A DNA stretch of 8,286 nucleotides from Alienimonas sp043951915 (GTDB lineage: Bacteria > Planctomycetota > Planctomycetia > Planctomycetales > Planctomycetaceae): the NCBI RefSeq assembly GCF_043951915.1, contig NZ_JBINJD010000197.1, positions 1-8,286 of the forward strand, in the 5' to 3' direction. How positions within the stretch are numbered: position 1 is the first letter of the stretch; each line of letters opens with the position of its first letter. Below the pieces are notes generated by a model. It was not told the DNA's origin. It worked only from the letters and a program-made list of their open reading frames with translations, and did no database searches. The position numbers and the translations under genes are program-made. Of this stretch, positions 1 to 7,667 are shown piece after piece.

Positions 1-266
1 GCGGGGCCGCTCAACCAGTTCGCCCCGCTCAGGCCGCGGGAGGGCGGTTCGACCGGGACGGGTTCGACCGGGGCCGGCTCCGCGGGAGGGACGCCGACGA
101 GAATCCGGGCCGCCCCGGCGGCGGCGGCGAAGCCGTCGTCCTCCGCCCCCGCGGTCGGCCGCGGCGGGACGGGGCGACGCCGCGCACGCACCGCCGACAG
201 ACCGGCGGCGGGCAGACCGGAAGCGGTCGGGCGGACGGCGGACAGGCGGGCGGGACGGGCGACCAT
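1..266 (-). CDS. Unrecognised Pro/Ala/Arg-rich protein, N-terminal part only (runs off left edge)
   Basis: From an ATG at 266-264 the minus strand is open to the window edge, giving about 88 residues with no stop. The N-terminus (about 1-40) is rich in Ala, Arg and Pro. Residues about 41-60 are more protein-like (acidic EDD, then an Ala-rich stretch and RILVGVPP), followed by a proline-glutamate stretch of the form EPAPVEPVPVEP, encoded by a near-duplicated 14-15 nt segment at 46-75. Third codon positions are almost all G or C, as in the neighbouring real genes. A longer reading frame at 29-334 overlaps in another frame, but it is Pro/Arg/Ser-rich, stops at 29-31 and looks like a shadow. The frame stays open upstream, so a GTG at 326-324 is another possible start. 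No family is recognised. It lies downstream of the EF-hand gene on the same strand but beyond a possible terminator, so co-transcription is uncertain. Confidence 0.5.
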   Translation of the reverse strand, partial: MVARPARLSAVRPTASGLPAAGLSAVRARRRPVPPRPTAGAEDDGFAAAAGAARILVGVPPAEPAPVEPVPVEPPSRGLSGANWLSGP

Positions 267-385
267 CGGACGACGCGGGGCGGGGGGGAAACGGACCTGC
301 GAACTGCTGAACAGAATACTGTACACGCGATCACACGACCAGTCCCCCGGCATCGTCAGCGGCAATTTTCAGGGGGCGCACGAAA

Positions 386-414
386 CCGCCCGGCCCTCGG
401 GGAGAGCCGGGCGG
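386..414 (-). terminator. Possible rho-independent terminator after the EF-hand gene
   Basis: There is a perfect 9-bp GC stem (386-394 pairs with 406-414) with an 11-nt loop, starting 30 nt beyond the stop codon at 445-447. On the minus strand the right arm is followed by TTTCG, so the U-tract is only three long. Stem strength and position fit a terminator. The weak U-tract is the main reason for doubt; it could also be a processing or stability hairpin. Confidence 0.45.
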
Positions 415-444
415 GGGGCGGTCGCCGGAGGTCGCGGACGCCGT

Positions 445-1293
445 TCAGACGCCGTCGCCGTCCCGATCGCCGCGGGGCCGGTCGCCGCGGGGCCGGTCGC
501 CTTCGGGGCGGTCGCCGCGGGGGCGATCGCCGTCGCCGCGGGGGCCGCGGTCCCGCATGGTTTCGATCATCTGCTTGAGTTCGTCCCGATCGATCTTGCC
601 GTCGTTGTTGGCGTCGATCCGCTCCATGCCGCGCTGCATCCGCTCGGGGATCTCGTCGTCGGAGAGCACGCCGTCGCCGTTGGCGTCGCGCCGCATGAGG
701 CCCTCGACCATCTGTTCGGGGTTCATGCCGGGGCGGTCGCCGCGGGGCCGATCGCCTTCCGGCCGGTCGCCGTCGCGCTGCATGCCGGGGCGGTCGCCGC
801 CGGGACCCATGCCGCCGAAGTCCGGCCGCATCTCCTCGGCGTCGATCTTGCCGTCGTTGTTTTTATCGACGGACTTGAGGGCGGCGGTGGCGTTCTCGAT
901 TTCCTCGGCCGACAGCGTGCCGTCGCCGTCGGCGTCGAGGGCGGCGAGCACCGGCATCGCCTGGAGGAAGCGGCTCATCCCGCCGGGCCCGCCCGGGCCG
1001 CCGGGACCGCGGCCCTCGCCGTCCGGACGGCCTTGGCCGAACCGGCCGCCGAAGCGGCCGCCGCGTTCCGGGCGGCCCTCGCCGTCCGGCCGATCCTCAC
1101 GGTCGCCGAAGCGGGGCCGGTCGCCGTCGCCGCGGCGGGGGCGGTCGCCGCGCTCGCCGCGGGGGCGTTCGCCCTCGGCGGAGGGACGGTCCGGCTCGTC
1201 CTGGGCGGAGGCCGGCGTCGCGCAGGCCAGGGGGAGCGTCAACGCCGCGGCGGCCGCGGCGACGAGGGAACGACGACGGGGGAGAATGAACAT
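445..1293 (-). CDS. Exported four-EF-hand calcium-binding protein with GDRP-rich linkers
   Basis: This encodes 282 residues, probably exported and calcium-binding. Residues 1-30 form a signal peptide: basic PRRRSL, an Ala/Leu core, then PASA before QDEP; the RRRSL could also suit Tat export. Four canonical 12-residue EF loops are visible, beginning at D120 (DADGDGTLSAEE), D143 (DKNNDGKIDAEE), D203 (DANGDGVLSDDE) and D227 (DANNDGKIDRDE). Each has Asp/Asn at loop positions 1, 3 and 5 and Glu at 12. They form two pairs, with only 23-24 residues from loop to loop, separated by low-complexity Gly/Asp/Arg/Pro segments at about 40-105, 160-190 and 248-280. Exported EF-hand proteins of this kind are common in planctomycetes; roles in surface or matrix calcium binding are inferred. 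No Shine-Dalgarno site is visible, but CCCCC abuts the ATG. It follows the ADP-ribosylglycohydrolase gene by 171 nt and may have its own promoter. Confidence 0.85.
   Translation of the reverse strand: MFILPRRRSLVAAAAAALTLPLACATPASAQDEPDRPSAEGERPRGERGDRPRRGDGDRPRFGDREDRPDGEGRPERGGRFGGRFGQGRPDGEGRGPGGPGGPGGMSRFLQAMPVLAALDADGDGTLSAEEIENATAALKSVDKNNDGKIDAEEMRPDFGGMGPGGDRPGMQRDGDRPEGDRPRGDRPGMNPEQMVEGLMRRDANGDGVLSDDEIPERMQRGMERIDANNDGKIDRDELKQMIETMRDRGPRGDGDRPRGDRPEGDRPRGDRPRGDRDGDGV
460..519 (-). repeat. 15-nt tandem coding repeat (RGDRP units) in the EF-hand gene
   Basis: Four tandem 15-nt units encode residues 259-278 as RGDRP, EGDRP, RGDRP and RGDRD. On the plus strand the unit reads roughly CGGTCGCCGCGGGGC. 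Related, less regular GDRP-coding blocks lie at about 724-805 and 1018-1176 in the same gene. Because 15 is a multiple of three, copy changes would keep the frame and only alter linker length. Confidence 0.75.
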
Positions 1294-1314
1294 GGGGGCG
1301 AACGCACGGAGAGG

Positions 1315-1330
1315 GGGGGCGAAAGCCCCC
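1315..1330 (-). promoter_or_regulatory. GC hairpin in the presumed 5' leader of the EF-hand gene
   Basis: A perfect 6-bp stem (1315-1320 with 1325-1330) closes a 4-nt loop, GAAA on the plus strand and TTTC on the minus strand. It lies 21 nt upstream of the EF-hand ATG and is flanked by C-rich, SD-less sequence. It could influence ribosome access or mRNA stability, but in DNA this GC-rich it may be chance. Confidence 0.25.
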
Positions 1331-1464
1331 GTCGCGGCCCGACCTCGCCTTTATCGGGCGGGGCGGACCGGCGGGGGCGGGTCTACTTTAAGAAACCCCG
1401 CGCTCCCGGCGCCGGTGTCGCGGACCGTCAAAAAATTCTGCCCCGCTCCCCCCGCTTCGCCGTC

Positions 1465-2574
1465 TCACCACGGCGGCCCGAGTCGGCGGAGGGCGTGACC
1501 CAGCACGACGATCAGGAACGCCGCATTCCGCGCCGGCACGGCCCCGACGGGAACCCGCAACGCCCGCAGGGCCGCCGCCCGCTCCGCGGCCGGGCTGCGA
1601 CCGGCGGCTCCTAATTGCGTCGCACAACGTCGCATCCACGCTGCGCCGCGGGGGCGTTCCCATAACCCGGCGAGCCATCCCGCGGGAATCGCCGCCGTCC
1701 CGCCCGCCGTTCCCGCCAACCCGCCGACTGCCGCGGCCGTGCTGTCGGCGTCCCCGCCGAGGCTCAGCGCCCGTTCAAGACCGCCCCGCACATCGGCGGC
1801 GGTTGCCGCCGGTTCGCCGGCCAGCCACGCCCAGAAAATCGCCGGGACGGTGTGCAGGACGAACCCGCTCGGCCCGCCCCGCGGCCACTCCAGCAGGGAG
1901 GCGAGCGTCGCCCCGTCGTCGCCCCGCCGCAGCGCCGCGGCGGTCTTGATCAGAACGCCGCGCAATTCCGGGTCGGTCGTCTCCTCAATTAAAGCGGCCA
2001 GCGTCGCGGCGGGGGTTTGACGAAGGGCCGGTCCCGCGGCGAGGGCGGCGGCGTGGGCGATCGTCTGCGCCCCGGCGACCGCCCGCGGATCCGTGTGCGT
2101 GAGCCGGGCGGAGACCTCCACGAACGCCCGGCGCCGCTCCGGGTCTTCGTGGAAGAACGCCCCCAGAATCGCCGCCCGCATCACCGGGCCGTTGCCGGCG
2201 CTGTTCACCCCGCTGCGGTCCGGCGGTACGCCGAGGCTTAATTTCGCGCAGGCTTTCAACGTGGCCTTCCCCGCCCCGGCGGGCAGGCCGGCGAGCCACC
2301 ATTTCAACCGGCGGGCCAGCGCCCGGGCGAAGCGGTCCGGGTCGGTCGGTTCCTCGATGAGGGCGAGGGCGGTGAGCAGCGTGTGCTCCGTGTCGTCCGA
2401 GACCATCCCCCGCCGGCCGGACGGCGTAGGCAGCAGCCCGTGCCGCACCGGCCCGGGGAACAGTTTGGCGGCCCGGCGGGGCGAGAGGTTCTCCCGCGGC
2501 AGGCCGAGCGCGTCGCCGACCGCCGTGCCTAATAAACAGCCGGCGAGGCGGTCGACGCGGTCCGGTTCGTTCAT
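1465..2574 (-). CDS. ADP-ribosylglycohydrolase family protein
   Basis: This encodes 369 residues with the metal-dependent ADP-ribosylglycohydrolase (DraG/ARH-like) fold, which removes ADP-ribose from proteins or small molecules. Visible motifs are GTAVGDALG near the N-terminus (16-24), SDDT (59-62), NGPVMR (128-133), HTDPRA (160-165) and GGDADST (273-279). In this family the SDDT and GGDxDS/T acidic residues bind the two metal ions, so the active site looks intact. The reading frame continues upstream to 2709, but the added residues are Arg/Pro-rich and overlap the upstream gene; the ATG at 2574-2572 puts the GDALG motif at its usual distance from the N-terminus. No Shine-Dalgarno site is seen; TCTCCCCC precedes the ATG. 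There is no signal peptide, so it is probably cytoplasmic. The C-terminal 20 residues are partly hydrophobic (AAFLIVVLG). It starts 32 nt after the DUF5060 gene and is probably co-transcribed with it. The substrate cannot be told from sequence. Confidence 0.88.
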   Translation of the reverse strand: MNEPDRVDRLAGCLLGTAVGDALGLPRENLSPRRAAKLFPGPVRHGLLPTPSGRRGMVSDDTEHTLLTALALIEEPTDPDRFARALARRLKWWLAGLPAGAGKATLKACAKLSLGVPPDRSGVNSAGNGPVMRAAILGAFFHEDPERRRAFVEVSARLTHTDPRAVAGAQTIAHAAALAAGPALRQTPAATLAALIEETTDPELRGVLIKTAAALRRGDDGATLASLLEWPRGGPSGFVLHTVPAIFWAWLAGEPAATAADVRGGLERALSLGGDADSTAAAVGGLAGTAGGTAAIPAGWLAGLWERPRGAAWMRRCATQLGAAGRSPAAERAAALRALRVPVGAVPARNAAFLIVVLGHALRRLGPPW

Positions 2575-2606
2575 GGGGGAGAAACGCCGCCGCGGGGGCG
2601 GGACGT

Positions 2607-4502
2607 TCACCCGCCGATTTTCGCCACCCAGTCGCGGCTGTCGTCGGGGGCGCCGCCGAGGCCGATCTCCCCGCCGGTGATGAGGGAACGGCTCTCGCCG
2701 GTCTGCCATTCGCCGCCGGTTTGCGGGTCGAACCAGCGGATCGTCAGTTCGCCCTTCGGCAGGACGAGCCGCGGCGTCGTGCCGGCGGGAACGTACAGCA
2801 GCGTCGTCGCCGGGCGGCCGTTCCCGGCGGGGCGGGTCGCGGCGACGGCGCCCTTCGCCCCGCTCCCGGTTTTGTCGGCGACGGGCGGGCCGGGTTCATA
2901 GAGGTGCAGGTTCTCGCGCTCGGCGAACTCCCGGGCGATCCTGGAGAACCGCCAGACGTTCGCCCGGCTGCGGAAGTCTTCCAAATTCAGATCGTTGTGC
3001 GGGTATTTGTACCCGAAGTACCACTCCGCCCCGCTGCCGCCGGAGAGCAGGTTCGCCCAGAGGGCGCGGCGGACGTCGCGGTGGTTCTTCTCGGCGCCGT
3101 CGGCGCCGTCCGGCATCACGCCGGTGTTGGCGGGGCCGGTTTCGTCCAGGCAGACGAACCAGGGCTTGCCCGCCGCGGCGCTCTCCCGCCGCCACTTCAA
3201 CGTTTGCTCGCGGGTCTGGCTCATCGGGTTGAGTTGCAGGCTGGCGCCGTCGAAGTACGGCAAGCCCAGCAGCGGCGCGTACACCGCGTCCTGCTTGCCG
3301 GGATAGGTGTGCACGACGATCGGGTGGTCGTACGGGTCGGTCTCCTTAATAAATTCGGCGAAGGCGAAGCGTTGGGCGTCCGTGTTGCTGGTTCGATCGG
3401 AGTTCGGGCGGCCCTCGCCCTCGGGGCCGTTCTCCTCGCCGAGGTTCCAGACCAGCGCGGGGTGGTGGGCGAAGCGGGCGATCAGTTCGCGGTAATACAG
3501 TTTGCGGGTGTCGGCGAAGGGGACGTCGCCGTCGCCGGGGCCGTCGCGGTGTTCGAAGAGCGATTCGTTCTCCGTCTCCGACAGAATCACGTGCAGGGCG
3601 ATGCCGAGTTTGTCGCAGTGATTGAACACGATCTCCCACTGGTCGAGTTTGGAGCAGTCGAACCGGGTGCGGTCGTCGGGGTCGGAGTAGGGCCAGACGT
3701 CCTTGCCGTCGCCGGCGACGTTGTGGGGGAGGAAATAAATGCTGTTCGCCCCCGCCGAAGCGAGGTAGTTCAACGCCCCGATCAGGCCCTTCCCCCGGAC
3801 TCCCTCACCGGCGTCGCCCCAGGTGGGGTCGCCGTCGGTCCAGTCTCGGACGTGCGGTTCGTAGCGGTGGGGGGCCTCGGAGTGCGATTCGCCCTCGCGG
3901 GGTTTGCTCTTGAGGGAATAGGTTCCGTCGAAGTCGGCGTAGGCGAGCAGGTTCTCCGGGCTGTCGGCGCCGGTTTTATAGAAGGGGGTCCCTCCGGCCG
4001 GCGAGCCGCCCGGCGGGACGAGCACGAGCCGGCCGTCCCACGCTTGCAGGGCGCCGCGGTGATCGAAGGAGGCGCTGTCCGGGGCGTTCGTCGGCGGGCC
4101 GACCTCGATCGTGCCGGTCGCCTCGGCGACGACGGCGTCGCCCTTTTTCAGCGTGAGTTTGTAGTCCAGTTCGCCCGCCCGGTCGGGCCGCACGTGGACC
4201 CGCCAGCGGTCGCCGGCGCTCGCCCCGGTTTGGCCGGCGGCGCCGTCCGCGGCGAAGTAGCCCGGGACCGTCAGGGCGGCGCCCTCGAACGGGTTGTCGG
4301 CGGGCAGCAGCGAGAACTGCCCGGTGAAGGCGTAGTCCGTGAACGGGTTGGCATCGCCGTCCTCGCGGAGGACCTCCGGCCCGGCGAGGGTCAGCGTGAT
4401 CGGGGCGCCCGCGGGGCGGGCGTCCCCGTACGGCCCCGTCACCTCGACGGCGGCGTCGGGCGGGGCGGCGAGGGCGGCGAGCAGCAGGGCGGGGGCGAGC
4501 AT
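2607..4502 (-). CDS. Exported DUF5060 / GH-A-like TIM-barrel protein with C-terminal collagen-binding-like domain
   Basis: This encodes 631 residues and is probably an exported carbohydrate-active enzyme. Residues 1-18 are a short hydrophobic signal sequence (MLAPALLLAALAA) without basic residues. About 19-135 is an all-beta domain of the DUF5060 type (GPYGDARPAGAP, then FTDYAFTGQF). About 145-530 resembles the (beta/alpha)8 region of DUF4038/apiosidase-like glycosidases: HRGALQAWDG, LNYLASAGANSIYFLPHN (244-261), the probable acid/base region LVWNLGEEN (350-358, E356 or E357) and a probable nucleophile in CLDETGP (E454). About 566-630 fits the putative collagen-binding domain often fused to such enzymes (LYVPAGTTPRLVLP, RWFDPQTGGEW). 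Enzyme activity and substrate are inferred. The start is well fixed: AGGAG sits 6 nt upstream, unlike other genes here. It heads a minus-strand cluster and is divergent from PGK. Confidence 0.82.
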   Translation of the reverse strand: MLAPALLLAALAAPPDAAVEVTGPYGDARPAGAPITLTLAGPEVLREDGDANPFTDYAFTGQFSLLPADNPFEGAALTVPGYFAADGAAGQTGASAGDRWRVHVRPDRAGELDYKLTLKKGDAVVAEATGTIEVGPPTNAPDSASFDHRGALQAWDGRLVLVPPGGSPAGGTPFYKTGADSPENLLAYADFDGTYSLKSKPREGESHSEAPHRYEPHVRDWTDGDPTWGDAGEGVRGKGLIGALNYLASAGANSIYFLPHNVAGDGKDVWPYSDPDDRTRFDCSKLDQWEIVFNHCDKLGIALHVILSETENESLFEHRDGPGDGDVPFADTRKLYYRELIARFAHHPALVWNLGEENGPEGEGRPNSDRTSNTDAQRFAFAEFIKETDPYDHPIVVHTYPGKQDAVYAPLLGLPYFDGASLQLNPMSQTREQTLKWRRESAAAGKPWFVCLDETGPANTGVMPDGADGAEKNHRDVRRALWANLLSGGSGAEWYFGYKYPHNDLNLEDFRSRANVWRFSRIAREFAERENLHLYEPGPPVADKTGSGAKGAVAATRPAGNGRPATTLLYVPAGTTPRLVLPKGELTIRWFDPQTGGEWQTGESRSLITGGEIGLGGAPDDSRDWVAKIGG

Positions 4503-4643
4503 CGGGGGCTCCTGCGGAGATCGGCGGACGCGCGGAGGGACGCAACGGGATCAGCCTATCGGTTCGGCACCCTTGCGTCGTCGCGGCCGCCGCTCACACT
4601 TCGCCCCCGTCCGTCCCGATCCCCCGCCGCCCCGCCCGCGCCC
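4503..4643. promoter_or_regulatory. Divergent intergenic region between the DUF5060 gene and PGK
   Basis: Both flanking genes point away from this 141-bp gap, so promoters for each probably lie in or near it. No convincing -35/-10 pair can be assigned on either strand. The PGK side (about 4602-4643) is extremely C-rich and purine-poor, with no Shine-Dalgarno site. It contains TCCCGATCC at 4614-4622, a 9-mer also found at almost the same distance from the phosphatase ATG. Confidence 0.4.
4509..4513 (-). promoter_or_regulatory. Shine-Dalgarno site of the DUF5060 gene
   Basis: The minus strand reads AGGAG, then six bases (CCCCCG), then ATG at 4502-4500. It is the only strong Shine-Dalgarno match next to a gene start in this window and fixes the start of the DUF5060 gene. 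Confidence 0.75.
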
Positions 4644-5834
<1,191 letters not shown>

Positions 5835-5837
<3 letters not shown>

Positions 5838-5930
5838 CGCTGAATGACGAATGAGGGAATGTCGAATGACGAAGGGGTGAACGCTTCGTCATTCGTCATT
5901 CGTCATTCGTCATTCGTCATTCGTCATTCG
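5835..5930. terminator. Inverted heptamer-repeat element, probable bidirectional terminator
   Basis: The element lies between convergent PGK and the beta-propeller gene. The left part (5835-5873) holds imperfect TGACGAA units: TGACGC, TGACGAA (5845-5851), TGAGGGAA, TGTCGAA and TGACGAA (5867-5873). The right part (5885-5930) is the reverse orientation, TTCGTCA. A perfect 12-bp stem forms between 5863-5874 and 5884-5895 with a 9-nt loop, and the other units offer alternative pairings such as 5842-5854 with the array. PGK's TGA (5835-5837) and the propeller gene's TGA (5910-5912) both lie inside it. There is no long U-tract, so factor-independent termination is inferred from position and structure only. 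Confidence 0.6.
5885..5930. repeat. Perfect 7-bp tandem repeat, TTCGTCA x 6.6
   Basis: Six perfect copies of TTCGTCA (5885-5926) are followed by TTCG. The minus strand reads TGACGAA repeatedly. Since 7 is not a multiple of 3, successive copies place TGA in all three minus-strand frames, while the plus strand has no stop in any frame. The last codons of the propeller gene (MTNDE and stop) come from this array. Confidence 0.95.
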
Positions 5931-7400
5931 CAGATCCAACACCGTCAGCGACTCCTCGTCCGCCAGCAGCAGCCGGCCGTGGGCCAATACCGGGGCCGGC
6001 CAGGCCGGGTAGTCGATCTTGGGGACCTCGGTGCGGCTGCGTTCGACGTAACCGTCGGCGGAGGGCCGGGCGCAGAACAGCGTGCCGCGTTCGCCGAGAA
6101 TATAGAGCGTGCCGCCGTCCCCGACCCGGGGGGCGAGCAGGCAGGAGCCGCGGCCGAAGTCCGGGACGGGGGCCCGCTCGCCGGCGGCGTCCACGTAGCC
6201 GCCGGCCTCGCGGGAGAACCGCAGCGGGCCGGCGGCGTCGCGGCCGTTGGCGGACCACTTCAGTTCGCCCGTCTCCAGGTCGACGCACTGCAATTCCGCC
6301 TCCCGCTCGTGCCGGCCGGCGAAGCCGTAGATCAGGCCGTCGTGCACCACGGGAGTGCTCCAGTGGCAATCCAGCAGGTCCGGCTTTCTCCACGCCTCCG
6401 TCACCCCGTCGCCGGCGGCGTTCACCTGTAAGAGAACCGAGCCGGCCCGGTAGGTCGCGGCGAGGAGGATGCGGTCGCCGATCACGACCGGCCGGGCGGC
6501 GTTGACGCTTTCGTACTTCGGGCTGCGGAACCAGTAGGCGAACCGCGGCTCACCGGTGCGGGGGTCGAGGCTGACAAGCCCCTGCCGGACGAGGCAGAGC
6601 AGGTGCGGCTCCCCGTGGATCGTGGCCAGCAGCGGGGTCGAATAGCTGACGACCTGCTCCTCGCCGGTCCATTCGTAGGGGCCCTCGCCCCCCTGCTCCG
6701 GGGGGACCGGCACGCCGTCCCAGGTGTCCTTACCGACGGCCGTCCAGACGGTCTCGCCGGTCAGCGGATCGACGGCGACGATCCCGGCGTTCGGCTGGCC
6801 GCCGGGGGCGAAGATCGCCAGCGCGCCGCCGTTGGGGTTCTCATAGAGAACCGGCGAGCCGCCCACGCCGAAGAACCAGCGGGGGATGTTCAGTTCGGCG
6901 TGGAAGTCGCGGCTCCAGCGCTCCTCGCCGGTGACGAGGTCCGTGCAGGCGGTCCGGCCGGCGGCGCCGAGGGTGAGGACGGAGCCGCCGTCGCCGCCGT
7001 CGTTCAGGACGACCAGCGGCGAGGCCCGCGGGCCGCCGTTGTAGCCGTAGGGATCGCGGAAGGCGGTGGGGGCGGCGGACTCCCAGAGCGTTTCGCCGGT
7101 CTCCAGATCGCGGCGGACGAGAACCTCGCGGCGGCCGACGCGGCGGTGGGTGAGAACCGAGGGCGTCCCGTCGTCGTCGCCGCGCCGGACCGTCACGACG
7201 GCCGGGGCGCTGTAGCCCTCGCCGATCTCCGCGGTCCACTGGAGCGCCGCGGCGGCGTTCGGCAGGGCGGGCCGCAGGCCGGTTTCCTCGCTGACGCCGG
7301 TTCCCGCCGGACCGAGAAACGCCGGCCAGTCGGTCGGCGCCGGCGCCGGGACCGGGTCGGGCGCCGCGAGGGCGCAGGCGAGCAGGACGAACGGCGGCAC
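5910..7400 (-). CDS. Exported PQQ-like beta-propeller repeat protein
   Basis: This encodes 496 residues from a GTG start at 7400-7398. It is a PQQ-like (quinoprotein alcohol dehydrogenase-like) beta-propeller, a scaffold fold; in planctomycetes most such proteins have no proven enzyme activity. Repeats of the form xxDxxTGExxW are seen at DLETGETLW (98-106), DLVTGEERW (154-162), DPLTGETVW (211-219), DPRTGEPRFAYW (279-290) and DLETGELKW (374-382). The N-terminus is a short hydrophobic signal-like stretch (MPPFVLLACALAAPDP), then a Pro/Ala linker and DWPAFLGPAGTG, the usual opening of these proteins. The frame is open upstream to 8210, but that part is antisense to the phosphatase gene; GTG at 7400 is the only suitable start beside the signal peptide. 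No Shine-Dalgarno site is clear. The C-terminal MTNDE is encoded by the heptamer array, so the natural C-terminus was probably reshaped by it. Function unknown. Confidence 0.85.
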   Translation of the reverse strand: MPPFVLLACALAAPDPVPAPAPTDWPAFLGPAGTGVSEETGLRPALPNAAAALQWTAEIGEGYSAPAVVTVRRGDDDGTPSVLTHRRVGRREVLVRRDLETGETLWESAAPTAFRDPYGYNGGPRASPLVVLNDGGDGGSVLTLGAAGRTACTDLVTGEERWSRDFHAELNIPRWFFGVGGSPVLYENPNGGALAIFAPGGQPNAGIVAVDPLTGETVWTAVGKDTWDGVPVPPEQGGEGPYEWTGEEQVVSYSTPLLATIHGEPHLLCLVRQGLVSLDPRTGEPRFAYWFRSPKYESVNAARPVVIGDRILLAATYRAGSVLLQVNAAGDGVTEAWRKPDLLDCHWSTPVVHDGLIYGFAGRHEREAELQCVDLETGELKWSANGRDAAGPLRFSREAGGYVDAAGERAPVPDFGRGSCLLAPRVGDGGTLYILGERGTLFCARPSADGYVERSRTEVPKIDYPAWPAPVLAHGRLLLADEESLTVLDLRMTNDE

Positions 7401-7667
7401 GGGTCGTTCCGAAAATGGCGGGTGCGAGGCTTGCCCAGTGTAAGTCCGGGCTGCCAAATGTGCAGGAGTCGTGAGAAACGCCGACCGCTCCGCGAACCGC
7501 GTTGACCGAGGGCGGCGATCGGGTCTACACCCGCGACCTCCGCCGGCCGCCGCATCCGCCCGTCGCCGCGCCCGCCCGTCGACCGGCTCCGCCGGTGTCG
7601 TCGGGCCCCGCCGCCCCGATCCGGCTCCCGCCCGACCCTCCCGATCCTTCGCCCTGACGTCGTCTCC
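7401..7667. promoter_or_regulatory. Divergent intergenic region, propeller gene / phosphatase gene
   Basis: This 267-bp gap separates two divergent genes and should hold a promoter for each, but no confident -35/-10 pair is seen. The part near the propeller gene (7410-7480) is less GC-rich. The part near the phosphatase (about 7510-7667) is C-rich and poor in A, with no Shine-Dalgarno site, and carries TCCCGATCC at 7639-7647. I see no small gene or RNA gene in it. Confidence 0.4.

Noticed and set aside
460..519. Short regular repeats as a CRISPR array
   Set aside because: The units are directly tandem, without spacers, and are coding repeats inside the EF-hand gene.
557..1614. Plus-strand open frames (557-1498 and 1033-1614) opposite the EF-hand gene
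   Set aside because: Their products are Arg/Pro/Ser- or Ala/Gly-rich mirror images of the GDRP repeats; the minus strand has four exact EF-hand loops and a signal peptide.
2575..2709. Longer N-terminus of the ADP-ribosylglycohydrolase starting at 2709
   Set aside because: The extra 45 residues are Arg/Pro-rich and overlap the 3' end of the DUF5060 gene, while the ATG at 2574 places the GDALG motif at its usual N-terminal distance.
2721..4643. Plus-strand open frame of over 600 codons continuous with PGK, suggesting a giant fusion protein
   Set aside because: It is exactly antisense to the DUF5060 gene, has Val/Gly/Ala-rich shadow composition and no domain. PGK's conserved N-terminus begins at the ATG at 4644.
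5885..5930. Heptamer array as a replication origin or iteron set
   Set aside because: Units are directly adjacent with no initiator gene or AT-rich melting region nearby, and the site lies between convergent housekeeping-type genes.
7431..7459. TTGCCC - 17 nt - CCAAAT as a promoter for the phosphatase
   Set aside because: Only about 4/6 and 3/6 matches to the sigma-70 consensus, over 200 nt from the start codon; too weak to annotate.
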